The notes below the pieces were generated by a model. It saw only the letters and a program-made list of their open reading frames with translations. It made no database searches and was not told the origin of the DNA. Below are positions 44,041 through 53,831 of a DNA stretch of 64,000 nucleotides, one piece after another (position 1 is the stretch's first letter; every line of letters starts with the position of its first letter). Source of the stretch: Robiginitalea aurantiaca. GTDB lineage: Bacteria > Bacteroidota > Bacteroidia > Flavobacteriales > Flavobacteriaceae. Both the position numbers and the translations under genes were made by a program. The stretch covers positions 248,001 to 312,000 of the forward strand of contig NZ_JAUDUY010000004.1 in assembly GCF_030380815.1 (NCBI RefSeq), read 5' to 3'.

Positions 44041-45732
44041 TTCGCGAATGAGTTTTTTGTACTTAAGGCGTTTGGGTACGGCATCCCCTCCCAAACGTTT
44101 TTTGCGATTTTCTTCATAATCCGAGAAGGATCCCTCAAAGAAGTAAACCTGGGAATCCCCCTCAAAAGCCAGGATATGCGTACATACCCGATCCAGAAAC
44201 CAGCGGTCGTGGGAGATGATTACAGCACAACCCGCAAAACTGTCCAATCCCTCTTCCAGGGCACGAAGCGTGTTGACGTCCAGATCGTTCGTAGGTTCAT
44301 CCAAAAGCAAAACATTCCCCTCTTCCTTAAGTGTCATCGCCAGATGGAGGCGGTTGCGCTCTCCCCCTGAGAGCATGCTCACTTTCTTATTCTGTTCGCT
44401 TCCTGAAAAATTAAACCGACTCAGATAGGCTCGGGAATTGATCTGATTACCGCCCATTGCGATGAGCTCCTGCCCGTCGCTAAAATTTTCCCAAATCGAT
44501 TTATCCGGATCGATGTTTGAGTGGCTCTGGTCCACATAGGCGATTTTTGCCGTATCCCCTATGGTAAAAGATCCCTTATCCGGGGTTTCCTCTTCCATAA
44601 TCATTCTGAAGATGGTCGTTTTCCCAGCTCCGTTTGGGCCAATTATCCCAACGATTCCCGCCTGGGGCAGCTTAAAATTGAGATCCTCGTAGAGCAGTTT
44701 ATCTCCATAGGCTTTACTAACGCCCTTGGCTTCTATAACATTGGTGCCCAGGCGCGGGCCATTGGGAATATAGATCTCCAGTTTTTCATCGAGTTTTTTC
44801 TGGTCCTGGCTCAGTAATTTGTCGTAGTTGTTTAGTCGCGCTTTTTGTTTGGCGTGCCTGCCTTTGGGGCTTTGCCTTATCCATTCCAATTCGCGCTCCA
44901 GGGTCTTCTGTCGCTTGCTCGCCTGTTTTTGCTCCTGTGCCAGGCGCTTTGCTTTTTGCTCCAACCAGCTCGAATAATTTCCTTTCCAGGGTATCCCTTC
45001 CCCTCTGTCGAGTTCCAGGATCCAACCGGCAACATTATCGAGGAAATAGCGGTCGTGGGTTACCGCAATAACCGTACCCTTATACTGGGCCAGATGGTGT
45101 TCCAGCCATTGTACGGATTCCGCATCGAGATGGTTGGTGGGCTCATCGAGCAACAGCACATCCGGTTCCTGCAGGAGCAGCCGGCACAAGGCAACCCTTC
45201 GACGCTCTCCCCCTGAAAGGACGGAAATCTTTTTATCCGGTTCAGGAGTACGTAGGGCATCCATAGCCAGTTCAAGCTTAGAATCCAGCTCCCAGGCTCC
45301 GGAGGCATCGATCTGATCCTGAAGTTGCGCCTGCTTGTCCATCAGCTGCTGCATCTTATCCGGATTCTCATAAACCTCAGGCAGCCCGAATTGATCATTG
45401 ATCGCATTGTACTGATCGAGAATCGACACAATCTCAGCAACCCCCTCTTTTACGACCTCTATTACGGTTTTATCCGGGTCCAGTTTCGGCTCCTGCTCCA
45501 GCATTCCCACCTTATATCCCGGGGAAAAGACAACGTCTCCCTGGTAATTTGGGTCTGTACCCGCAATAATGCGCAACAGGGTGGATTTTCCGGAGCCGTT
45601 CAGCCCGAGGATCCCGATCTTGGCCCCGTAAAAAAAGCTCAGATAGATATTCTTAAGGACCGGGGTATTTGAATTTTTATAGGTTTTGGTTACTCCGGAC
45701 ATGGAGAAAATAACCTTTTTATCATCAGCCAT
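44038..45732 (-). CDS. ettA: Energy-dependent translational throttle protein EttA (ABC-F)
   Basis: 564 residues, the usual EttA length. Two ABC domains: Walker A G-L-N-G-S-G-K-S-T near 42 and G-P-N-G-A-G-K-T-T near 356, signatures L-S-G-G-E-R-R-R-V and L-S-G-G-E-R-N-R-L, and Walker B plus H-loops in each half. The linker between domains (K-G-R-H-A-K-Q-K-A-R-L) is the P-site tRNA-interaction motif. It binds the ribosomal E site and throttles translation when ATP is low. It is 33 bp downstream of the small membrane protein gene. Confidence 0.94.
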   Translation of the reverse strand: MADDKKVIFSMSGVTKTYKNSNTPVLKNIYLSFFYGAKIGILGLNGSGKSTLLRIIAGTDPNYQGDVVFSPGYKVGMLEQEPKLDPDKTVIEVVKEGVAEIVSILDQYNAINDQFGLPEVYENPDKMQQLMDKQAQLQDQIDASGAWELDSKLELAMDALRTPEPDKKISVLSGGERRRVALCRLLLQEPDVLLLDEPTNHLDAESVQWLEHHLAQYKGTVIAVTHDRYFLDNVAGWILELDRGEGIPWKGNYSSWLEQKAKRLAQEQKQASKRQKTLERELEWIRQSPKGRHAKQKARLNNYDKLLSQDQKKLDEKLEIYIPNGPRLGTNVIEAKGVSKAYGDKLLYEDLNFKLPQAGIVGIIGPNGAGKTTIFRMIMEEETPDKGSFTIGDTAKIAYVDQSHSNIDPDKSIWENFSDGQELIAMGGNQINSRAYLSRFNFSGSEQNKKVSMLSGGERNRLHLAMTLKEEGNVLLLDEPTNDLDVNTLRALEEGLDSFAGCAVIISHDRWFLDRVCTHILAFEGDSQVYFFEGSFSDYEENRKKRLGGDAVPKRLKYKKLIRE

Positions 45733-45765
45733 ATAAAGTCTCTTTTTAAAGAAAAAGCCCGGGGA

Positions 45766-45948
45766 TTACAGACGGCCCTTTAAAGCGTTGAAAACCCAGG
45801 CTACGGCAAAGAATCCGATGCCAACCGAGGCAAAGCCCCATCCGGCCACATCGTCATATCGGAATGCTCCGAGCGCAATCAGCCCAAGCCCAACTATAAT
45901 CATAATAATTGTGGCCCATGCCAGTATGGTGTTTTTATTCATCCCCAT
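45766..45948 (-). CDS. CAL67264-type small membrane protein
   Basis: 60 residues beginning M-G-M-N-K-N, with two hydrophobic helices (about 9-27 and 35-55) and the segment A-G-W-G-F-A-S-V-G-I-G-F-F-A-V. I recognise this as a conserved flavobacterial family without assigned function, named after a Gramella locus. The upstream in-frame ATG at 45975 is less likely. It probably shares a transcript with ettA (33 bp). Confidence 0.75.
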   Translation of the reverse strand: MGMNKNTILAWATIIMIIVGLGLIALGAFRYDDVAGWGFASVGIGFFAVAWVFNALKGRL

Positions 45949-46020
45949 GGTTTCAAAAGTTTGGTAAGAAAACAAATATCGGAAATTTTAAAGCAATTTT
46001 CAGTCCTGAGGATTACACTT

Positions 46021-47001
46021 TCAGGGTTTAGGGAAATCAATCCCTGCCAGACCCCTGATCTTATCCAATAGGGTGTGCAGGGCTATACTGTCTGCCCAGG
46101 TCCAAATTGGGCTCTCCAGGACCCCGGCACCCAGGCATCGGTGGACCTCCGCTATCTCATAGGTATATCCGAAACCCTCTGTAGGCCTGGATTCCTCGTG
46201 TACTTCCCCTCCCTTTTCCAGACGATAACTTTCGGTTTGATGCCATTTGGGATTCAGGAAAGCACTTCCGTCTTCACAGGAAATTTCCGCTTTCATTTCG
46301 CTTCGGGAAGAGAATCCACTGTACAACATGGCCATCGCATCCCCGTAATCAAAAATCATGGCAATTTGTTTTTCAACTCCCGTATGGTGGAAGTGTGCTG
46401 CCACTTTGATCGCTGCAGGAACCCCCAAAAACAAATAGGCAAGAAAAACAGGGTAAATCCCAATGTCGAGGAGGGAGCCTCCCGCCAGGGCGGGGTTCAA
46501 AAGGCGATCCTCCGGATTCCGGTTTAGGGCAGGAAAGGCAAAGTCCGCCCTGAGATAGGCAATCGCACCGAGATCTCCGGCTTTCACCCTTGCGTAGACC
46601 TCCTGGATACTGGGGTTAAAACGGCTCCAAAGTGCTTCCATCAAAAAGAGCCCTTTTTTGGAAGCGAGATCCGTCATTTGACGGACCTCTCCGGCATCGA
46701 TGCCCAGCGGTTTCTCACAGAGCACATGTTTTCCTGCCTCGAGGGCGGCTAAGGTATGCGCGCAATGAAAACTATGGGGTGTTGCGATATAGACCACATG
46801 TACCTGTGGATCATCAAAAAGTTCCCTGTAGCTGTCAAATGCCTTTTTAGAGCCGAATTCCTTCGCAAAATTATTGGCCTTCGCCATATCCCTGGAAGCC
46901 ACAGCTACCAGTTCAGATTCCGGAAAGCGTGCCAGATCACTGGCAAATTTTCCGGCGATATTCCCTAACCCAACGATGCCCCAACCAATCTTTGTACTCA
47001 T
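46021..47001 (-). CDS. Gfo/Idh/MocA-family NAD(P)-dependent oxidoreductase
   Basis: 326 residues. The N-terminal Rossmann motif G-I-V-G-L-G-N-I-A-G-K (near residue 10) and the family motif E-K-P-L-G (near 96) with an adjacent Asp/His region support the assignment. It oxidises or reduces a sugar-like or trans-dihydrodiol-type substrate; the substrate cannot be inferred. It is divergent from the carboxylase gene at 47086. Confidence 0.9.
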   Translation of the reverse strand: MSTKIGWGIVGLGNIAGKFASDLARFPESELVAVASRDMAKANNFAKEFGSKKAFDSYRELFDDPQVHVVYIATPHSFHCAHTLAALEAGKHVLCEKPLGIDAGEVRQMTDLASKKGLFLMEALWSRFNPSIQEVYARVKAGDLGAIAYLRADFAFPALNRNPEDRLLNPALAGGSLLDIGIYPVFLAYLFLGVPAAIKVAAHFHHTGVEKQIAMIFDYGDAMAMLYSGFSSRSEMKAEISCEDGSAFLNPKWHQTESYRLEKGGEVHEESRPTEGFGYTYEIAEVHRCLGAGVLESPIWTWADSIALHTLLDKIRGLAGIDFPKP

Positions 47002-47085
47002 TTGTCCTGCTTTAATACCTTAAAGGTACTCATAAATCCTCCGTATCTTTAGGGCTTAAAGTACATCGCTCAAAGAGAAAAACAC

Positions 47086-48714
47086 ATGGATCTTACCTTC
47101 AATAAAAATGAAGACCAGAACAAACTTGCCCTTGCAGACCTTAAAAAGAGGACTGCAGAGATCAAAAAAGGTGGGGGTGAAAAACGAATTCTAAAGCTGC
47201 ATAAGGAAGGAAAAATGACCGCGCGGGAACGTATCGAATACCTGCTGGACACCCCTGATAATGCTCTGGAAATAGGAGCCTTTGCGGGATTCGGGATGTA
47301 TGAGGAATACGGGGGCTGCCCTTCGGGAGGCGTTGTCGTGAAAATTGGACATGTCCAGGGACGGCTTTGTGTTGTGGTGGCCAATGATGCCACGGTCAAG
47401 GCAGGGGCATGGTTTCCGATTACCGGGAAGAAGAATCTTCGCGCCCAGGAAATCGCCATGGAAAATCACCTTCCGATAATTTATCTGGTGGACAGCGCCG
47501 GGGTATTCCTGCCCATGCAGGATGAAATTTTTCCGGATAAGGAGCATTTTGGCCGCATTTTCAGAAATAACGCCCAAATGAGCAGTATGGGAATCCCACA
47601 GATTGCGGCTGTTATGGGTAGTTGTGTGGCAGGAGGCGCATACCTGCCCATCATGAGCGACGAAGCCCTGATTGTGGACAAAACCGGGAGTATTTTTCTG
47701 GCTGGAAGTTACCTGGTCAAGGCCGCCATAGGTGAAAGTGTGGACAATGAAACCCTGGGTGGCGCAACAACCCACTGCGAAATTAGTGGGGTTACAGACT
47801 ACAAGGCCAAGGATGATAAAGACGCCCTGAATCGCATTAAAAACCTGATCGACAAGATGGGCGCCTTTCCAAAAGCAGGGTTTAACCGGGCGGTACCCGC
47901 AAAACCGGCCAAGGATAGTAAAGAGATTTTTGGCCTGTTACCCGGATCGCGTTCGGAACCTTATGATATGCTGGAGATCATTGAGCGTTTGGTGGACGAA
48001 TCTTCCTTTGAGCAATACAAAGAGGGGTACGGAAAAACACTGCTCACCGGGTATGCGCGAATAGACGGATGGGCCGTAGGAATTGTTGCCAACCAGCGTA
48101 AGGTGGTCAAGAATAAAAAGGGTGAAATGCAATTCGGGGGAGTCATCTACTCCGACTCCGCGGACAAGGCCACCCGGTTTATCGCAAATTGCAACCAAAA
48201 GAAAATCCCCCTGGTTTTTCTGCAGGATGTGACCGGTTTTATGGTGGGTAGCCAGAGTGAACACGGAGGAATTATTAAGGATGGGGCAAAAATGGTTAAT
48301 GCCGTGAGTAACTCGGTAGTGCCCAAATTCACCGTGGTGATCGGCAATAGCTATGGTGCCGGAAACTACGCCATGTGCGGCAAAGCGTATGACCCTCGCT
48401 TTATGGTGGCCTGGCCCAGTGCAAATCTGGCGGTAATGAGCGGGAATTCAGCAGCCAAAGTGCTCCTGCAAATTGAAAAAGCAAGGTTGGAGAAGTCCGG
48501 AGAGTCCATTGATGCGAAAAAGGAAACCGCTTTGTTTGAAAAGATAAAACAGAAATACGATACTCAAATTTCTCCCTATTACGCAGCGGCCCGTCTATGG
48601 ACAGATGCCATTATAGATCCTATGGATACCCGGCAATGGATTTCTACAGGGATCGAAGCGGCAGACCATGCACCAATCGAGAAACCCTTTAATATGGGAG
48701 TGCTTCAGGTTTGA
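47086..48714 (+). CDS. Acyl-CoA carboxylase beta (carboxyltransferase) subunit
   Basis: 542 residues with the two crotonase-like halves of the carboxyltransferase. G-S-C-V-A-G-G-A-Y-L-P and G-N-S-Y-G-A-G-N-Y-A-M-C-G are the two CoA- and biotin-side glycine-rich loops. It transfers CO2 from carboxybiotin to propionyl-CoA, methylcrotonyl-CoA or a related acyl-CoA; the substrate cannot be told from the sequence. No biotin carboxylase subunit is adjacent, so the partner must be elsewhere. Confidence 0.93.
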   Translation: MDLTFNKNEDQNKLALADLKKRTAEIKKGGGEKRILKLHKEGKMTARERIEYLLDTPDNALEIGAFAGFGMYEEYGGCPSGGVVVKIGHVQGRLCVVVANDATVKAGAWFPITGKKNLRAQEIAMENHLPIIYLVDSAGVFLPMQDEIFPDKEHFGRIFRNNAQMSSMGIPQIAAVMGSCVAGGAYLPIMSDEALIVDKTGSIFLAGSYLVKAAIGESVDNETLGGATTHCEISGVTDYKAKDDKDALNRIKNLIDKMGAFPKAGFNRAVPAKPAKDSKEIFGLLPGSRSEPYDMLEIIERLVDESSFEQYKEGYGKTLLTGYARIDGWAVGIVANQRKVVKNKKGEMQFGGVIYSDSADKATRFIANCNQKKIPLVFLQDVTGFMVGSQSEHGGIIKDGAKMVNAVSNSVVPKFTVVIGNSYGAGNYAMCGKAYDPRFMVAWPSANLAVMSGNSAAKVLLQIEKARLEKSGESIDAKKETALFEKIKQKYDTQISPYYAAARLWTDAIIDPMDTRQWISTGIEAADHAPIEKPFNMGVLQV

Positions 48715-48744
48715 TCTCTGGTACAGACTCCCCGGTAGGAGTGG

Positions 48745-49878
48745 TTATTCCCGCTGTAGCTGGAAATTGAAGTTACGCGCCTCCTCCACCTCTACCAAAA
48801 TCTGGAGCATTCCAGGATAATAAACGGAGAGCATATCCCCTCTTGATATTGTGGTGGTGTAGCGTCCCCACTTATCGGTTTCAGCGACTTCATTGCGGGT
48901 GTAATTGCGGACCAAAGCGCCCCGCAGGGGGTTCCCTGCATGAAATACATATCCGGAGATTTCCTTTTCGTTCTTTTGCCGTTTTCGTAAAACCCTGGCC
49001 TTTGGGAGTTTCCTTGGGTTGTCGGTATAAAGCGTACTTTGTATGGTAAAACCCACCACGGCTTCATCGATATGCTCCCAGGAATCCTGACTCGCATACC
49101 TCCTGTACGAATCTCCCCCTGTATACGCACCTGCAGGTAAGCTCAGGCCTACCCTATCGGTACCGAAGACACCCAATAGTTCCAGGCTAACGATGAAATC
49201 GTCTTTCGCCCAAATTTCAAAGGGTTTGAGGTCTATGGCCGTTAGGAGTTCGCCCTTTTTTAAGGTATACAGAATGTTTTGTCCACTCGTATTAAGGTTT
49301 GCTCCTGGTTTTCTGCTTTTTGCGTCCGTTTCGTATATATTGACCCGCAACCAAACGCTGTCCGACGGATTATCCAGGATGTGAAAGAAAAGGGCATTCA
49401 GCCTGCGCATACCTTTATCTATCCTGATCCGGGAACCGAGCTCTCCGCCCAGGGCCACACTGTCCTTCCAGTATCCTATTCCCCGGCCAATCAAGTCGGG
49501 ATAGCCCAATTCCTCTTCTACTTCAAACAATTCAGAAGTGGAAACCACGACTTCATTGAGGTCTATCGGGACAGGCCTGAGCCGAAACGTAAAGTGTTCT
49601 GTAGACTGCTGTAGCCGGCTTAGTGGCACTTCCTTTGGCTCATACCCCAGGGAAGAAATACGAAGTACATCCCCGGATTGCACCCGGTCCGGCCTGAATT
49701 CCAGGAGAAAATCACCCTCTTCATTACTTACCGTTCCGATCGCACGGTTAAGCACCCCGATATTTACAAACGGTATGGGATCCCCGGTGGAAGCGTCTAC
49801 AACCTTGCCTAGAAAGGCGAGCTGGGCCTGAACGGGCAGCGCAAGGACAAATAGTGCAGTGGCCAGAACACTTCTCAT
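48745..49878 (-). CDS. CarboxypepD_reg-like secreted protein, unknown function
   Basis: 377 residues with a signal peptide (L-F-V-L-A-L-P-V-Q-A-Q). Residues about 22-105 are a CarboxypepD_reg-like beta-sandwich (F-L-G-K-V-V-D-A-S-T-G-D-P-I-P-F-V-N-I). The rest (about 120-370) is beta-rich with no recognised family and ends in a second sandwich-like stretch. No plug or barrel is visible. It starts 3 bp after the stop of the plug/TPR gene at 49882 and is probably translationally coupled to it. Confidence 0.75.
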   Translation of the reverse strand: MRSVLATALFVLALPVQAQLAFLGKVVDASTGDPIPFVNIGVLNRAIGTVSNEEGDFLLEFRPDRVQSGDVLRISSLGYEPKEVPLSRLQQSTEHFTFRLRPVPIDLNEVVVSTSELFEVEEELGYPDLIGRGIGYWKDSVALGGELGSRIRIDKGMRRLNALFFHILDNPSDSVWLRVNIYETDAKSRKPGANLNTSGQNILYTLKKGELLTAIDLKPFEIWAKDDFIVSLELLGVFGTDRVGLSLPAGAYTGGDSYRRYASQDSWEHIDEAVVGFTIQSTLYTDNPRKLPKARVLRKRQKNEKEISGYVFHAGNPLRGALVRNYTRNEVAETDKWGRYTTTISRGDMLSVYYPGMLQILVEVEEARNFNFQLQRE

Positions 49879-49881
49879 TGA

Positions 49882-51624
49882 CTATCGCACGCGACTTATT
49901 CCCGGATTATTGATCGAAAGAAGTTTTTGCCAGTTATCCTTAAGCGAGAGCTTGAAGGTATATACCTCCTCTTTCTGATCGCGTTCACCGTAATTGTAAT
50001 ACGTGGTAACCTTCAGATAGGTTGGGGTAAGACTTTTATTCCCGTGGTACCTCACATTGACTTCCCAAAGGCCGGGTAAGGCATTATCGATAATATGCTC
50101 CTCCATGGAATACCCGGACATTTTTTCCTCGACAATTCGGTCTTCATTATCAACATAGGTGTGTTTCCAGGTGTGATACTGTCCTTCTGGATTTACGAAT
50201 TGCAATTCAAATTCCGCCTCTGTATCGTTCCACTCCACTACAACCCTTGTCGTATTCTGAACATAGGGGTCAGAGACAATTTTACGGGGATTCGCACCAA
50301 TCTGAGAAGCGTGTAACTGCAGCAGGTTGTCGCTTTCGTGTTGGATTATTTTAGAGAAGTCATCGGAAGGCAGGAGAAAGTTTTCGTCCACCAGGTATTT
50401 GTACCGTGCGTATATGGCTGCGGATTTATCGTAGGCGGCCACCTTCCTGTAGGCTTTGGCCAGATCCAGGTAGGACTGGCTGTAATTCGGTCTGAGTATA
50501 AAAACGTCTTTCAGGACTTCAAGCGCCAGCTTATCCCGGCCCTGTTCCTCATACATATAGGCAAGGGCCTTCAACATGGCCGCATTAGACCCGACCATCC
50601 GTTCGTTCTCCCGAATAATCTGATCTGCAAATTCGGGTGCCCCAGCCGTTTGATAGAAATAGCGATACGCATCCAGATAGAAGTAAGGAGAACTCTTGTA
50701 TTGGGATTCATACCGGTAATAAGCGGTGCGGGCTTCCTCGAAAGTCCCCGCCTCCCGGAAAGCAGACATATAAGTGGGTTCGCTGTTGGCGACAGCTGTT
50801 TCACCAAGGACCGGTTCTTTGACATAATTATTACGCAAGCGGGCCCGATCCACGATTTGATTGGATGCCGGGTTTCCTGAAAGCGTATTGATTACCACGA
50901 CTCCCCCACTACCTACCGCTCCGTATCGGGCAGTATAGGCTACGGAAGAGATCAATGCCATTCGCTTTATCTGGCTGACATCAATCCAAACGGGGACCTG
51001 CTGAAAAACAAGGCCATCCACATCAAAAATCCCTACCCTTTGATTGCTGACAGATCCGCCCCCTCTGAAGATCACTGCGCCGCCTTCCTGGCAGTTTCCG
51101 GTGGTACGGATCCCGGGAAAACGATTCCGAATCACATCCAGGATACATAGTGCGACGGGTAAAATCGAAGACTGGTCGAGCATGCGTACCTGGGCAGGGG
51201 CCGTATCCGCATCCAGGAGTCCAAAAGCAGTTTTGAGAATCCTGGGATTACTCTCATACTCCATAGCCAGGTCCTGCTGGGATTTTCGATTACTTCGGGT
51301 GACGGTTACCTCATCGAGTTCTTCCACATCCGGGATCATCACAAGATTCAGATATCGGGTGACGTCTTCTACCCGTACCAGGTAATCTTTCATACCGGTA
51401 TACGAATATTGCAGCAAGTCCCCTACCTCTGCTTCAATCTCATATTTACCCTCATCATCTGTAAATACACGTACCTCCTGCTTCCCCTGAATGGCGATAA
51501 GCACATCCTGCATTGGATTTGTTCCATCGGAAACACTCCCCCGTACGGTTCGGGTCTCCTGTGCAAAAGCATTGAGGGTCAATGCGAAAAAAACCAGTGC
51601 AAATACAATTTTCCCCTTTCTCAT
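49882..51624 (-). CDS. CarboxypepD_reg/TonB-plug-like/TPR protein (copy 2)
   Basis: 580 residues with a signal peptide (about 1-21). The order of parts: CarboxypepD_reg-like domain (about 25-105), a plug-like domain (about 110-265, with C-I-L-D-V-I-R-N-R-F-P-G, G-I-F-D-V-D-G and a Y-G-A-V-G-S-G-G-V-V-V-I-N-T end), TPR-like helices (about 285-410), and a C-terminal beta domain (about 430-575). The plug ends where a TonB receptor's 20-strand barrel would begin, but no barrel follows. It is a paralogue of the 51807 protein and, with the downstream 48745 gene, forms a three-gene run. Confidence 0.78.
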   Translation of the reverse strand: MRKGKIVFALVFFALTLNAFAQETRTVRGSVSDGTNPMQDVLIAIQGKQEVRVFTDDEGKYEIEAEVGDLLQYSYTGMKDYLVRVEDVTRYLNLVMIPDVEELDEVTVTRSNRKSQQDLAMEYESNPRILKTAFGLLDADTAPAQVRMLDQSSILPVALCILDVIRNRFPGIRTTGNCQEGGAVIFRGGGSVSNQRVGIFDVDGLVFQQVPVWIDVSQIKRMALISSVAYTARYGAVGSGGVVVINTLSGNPASNQIVDRARLRNNYVKEPVLGETAVANSEPTYMSAFREAGTFEEARTAYYRYESQYKSSPYFYLDAYRYFYQTAGAPEFADQIIRENERMVGSNAAMLKALAYMYEEQGRDKLALEVLKDVFILRPNYSQSYLDLAKAYRKVAAYDKSAAIYARYKYLVDENFLLPSDDFSKIIQHESDNLLQLHASQIGANPRKIVSDPYVQNTTRVVVEWNDTEAEFELQFVNPEGQYHTWKHTYVDNEDRIVEEKMSGYSMEEHIIDNALPGLWEVNVRYHGNKSLTPTYLKVTTYYNYGERDQKEEVYTFKLSLKDNWQKLLSINNPGISRVR

Positions 51625-51806
51625 AATTTCTGAACTTTAGAGTAAAATATAAAATTCACTCCATATATTTTTATATATATTTTAAAGCAATTGCATAAAA
51701 TATATTTATGCTAAAGGCTTACTAAATCTGTAGAAAAATAAGAAGTCCTGAAGCCTGAAGACCTGGTCCCGAAAAAAGGCTCAGCGTAATCAGGGAAGCC
51801 TCCCTG

Positions 51807-53639
51807 CTAATTCAGTGCTACCGTAGCCCCCTTGGTTAGGGTGAACAAACGCTGATTAACATCTTTCAGGCTTAATTTGAATACCCGCACCTCTTTGCGC
51901 TGTGACCGGCTCCCGTAATTGTCGTAAATCGTCACTTTGAGGTAGGTAGGGGTCAGGCTTTTGTTCCCGAGATATCTGACATTGACTTCCCAGGTTCCGG
52001 GCAAGGAGTCGTCTATCAGAAATTCCTCTGTGTTAAAGCCAATTTCCTTTTCCCTCATTATGCCATCAGCATCACTTGCCATGGAATGTTTCCAGATGTG
52101 ATACTGGTTTTCCGGATTGACAAACTGCAGATCGAACTCTGCTTCCCCGTCATTCCATTCAAAAACCAGCCGGGTTCCCTGAAAGGTCTCTTCTTCAACA
52201 TAAAGGGATTCCCGCTGGGCCGCGCTGACAATACCCGCCTGATGCAGGAATAACAGATTATTGTAATCCCGGTTCAGGATAGGTACAAAGTCTGTGCTGT
52301 CCACTGGGATCATATTCTCTTCAACGAGGTAGTCGTAACGCTTATACTGGGCCGCTGCCTTGTCATACCTCTCCAAATTGCGGTAGCTGTTCCCCAGATC
52401 CATATACGATTGCCCGTAATTGGGACGCATTCGCATTACCTCCTTATAGGCTTCATGCGATTTATTAAATCGCGACTGACTCTCATAAGTGTATGCGAGG
52501 GCTTTCATATTGACGGGGTTTCTATCGAACAGATAAGCCTTGCTGCTCACTATTTCGTCAGCGAATTCCTGATCCCCTCGTACTTCGTAAAAGTGCCGGT
52601 AGGCATCGAGCACAAAGTATGGGGCACTAGAATAGCGGGAGGCGTATTTCTCATAAACAGCCTTTGCATCTGCCGTGGAGGTGGCCGCATTGAGTTCCTG
52701 GTAGTAAGTGGGTTCTCCTGAGGCAACATCCGCCCGGGTCAGGATAGGGCCCGTCTGAAAATTATTTCGGAGCCTCGCAAAGTCCTTGAGTTTGCCACTT
52801 TTGGGACTCCCGGCCAGCGTATTGATAACAATGACCCCGCCTGCTCCCAGGTTCCCGTACTGGGTAGTGGTCGCAAAATTGTTGAGAATGGCCATGCGCT
52901 TTATCTGGTTGATGTCAAGCCAAATGGGAGGATCTGAAAAGATCTGTCCATCGACATCGAAGAGGGCTGCCCTTTGATTGAAAATAGATGAGGTCCCCCG
53001 GATGTACACCCGTTGTGGCCCCAGGTTGTCGAACTCCTCAAAGGAATCTGCATCGGATTGCCGCACCCCTTGTATATTGGTAATCTGTCCGTCAGACGGT
53101 GGAGCTCCGCCTCCGGCACAATCTCCAACGACACGAACCCCGGCAAACCGGCTTCTCAGCAAATCCAGGATACATACATAGATCGGGCTTATCTCCTCCT
53201 CTGTCATAAACCTGATATTTCCAGGCGCCGTATCCGCATTCAAATACCCGTATGCTGTGCGAATCAGGCGTTCATTTACCGCATATTCATTGGCCAAATC
53301 GCGTTGGCTCTTTCGATTGCTCCCAACGACCACCACTTCTTCCAATTCAGCCACATCAATGACCATGGTAGGACTGAGAATCCGGGTAACGTCTTCTACG
53401 CGAATCCGCAGGGTTTTCATTCCCTGGTAGGTATACCGGAGAACATCCCCGGGCTCGGCGGCAATGGTATACATCCCTGAGGCATCCGTAAACGTCGAAG
53501 CACCACCTTCCTCCACACTGATCGCCACATCAGCAAGGGGACTGGTTCCGTCTGTAACGGTACCCCGAATGGTCTTTTGATTTTGTTGGCCAAAAGTAAG
53601 CGGGCCGATTAATAAGAGGAGAATCCAGAACTTTTTCAT
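51807..53639 (-). CDS. CarboxypepD_reg/TonB-plug-like/TPR protein (copy 1)
   Basis: 610 residues with the same four-part order as the 580-residue neighbour. The plug-like part is longer, with an insert around residues 175-205 that is Gly- and Asp-rich, then V-Y-I-R-G-T-S-S-I and A-L-F-D-V-D-G, typical plug strands. It ends Y-G-N-L-G-A-G-G-V-I-V-I-N-T. The TPR-like segment and C-terminal domain (E-W-N-D-G-E-A-E-F-D-L-Q-F) match the paralogue. No barrel follows the plug, so it is not a transporter itself. It may act in the periplasm as an adaptor or decoy for TonB-linked receptors (inference). Confidence 0.78.
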   Translation of the reverse strand: MKKFWILLLLIGPLTFGQQNQKTIRGTVTDGTSPLADVAISVEEGGASTFTDASGMYTIAAEPGDVLRYTYQGMKTLRIRVEDVTRILSPTMVIDVAELEEVVVVGSNRKSQRDLANEYAVNERLIRTAYGYLNADTAPGNIRFMTEEEISPIYVCILDLLRSRFAGVRVVGDCAGGGAPPSDGQITNIQGVRQSDADSFEEFDNLGPQRVYIRGTSSIFNQRAALFDVDGQIFSDPPIWLDINQIKRMAILNNFATTTQYGNLGAGGVIVINTLAGSPKSGKLKDFARLRNNFQTGPILTRADVASGEPTYYQELNAATSTADAKAVYEKYASRYSSAPYFVLDAYRHFYEVRGDQEFADEIVSSKAYLFDRNPVNMKALAYTYESQSRFNKSHEAYKEVMRMRPNYGQSYMDLGNSYRNLERYDKAAAQYKRYDYLVEENMIPVDSTDFVPILNRDYNNLLFLHQAGIVSAAQRESLYVEEETFQGTRLVFEWNDGEAEFDLQFVNPENQYHIWKHSMASDADGIMREKEIGFNTEEFLIDDSLPGTWEVNVRYLGNKSLTPTYLKVTIYDNYGSRSQRKEVRVFKLSLKDVNQRLFTLTKGATVALN

Positions 53640-53831
53640 AGCAATACGGTTTTAACTACCTTAAAGATAAGGCTTTAAATGTTAAAAAAATTAAAATGCA
53701 AGGGTTTAACACCCTTTTATCTTTCAATAAAGAAGCGTGAAATCTAAAAAGGTTGCGCTCGTTTCCCGTCAAAGCCCAGGGCTTTCGTGAAGCATTATTC
53801 AAATTAAGAACCGAAGCTGCAGATTTCGGGA

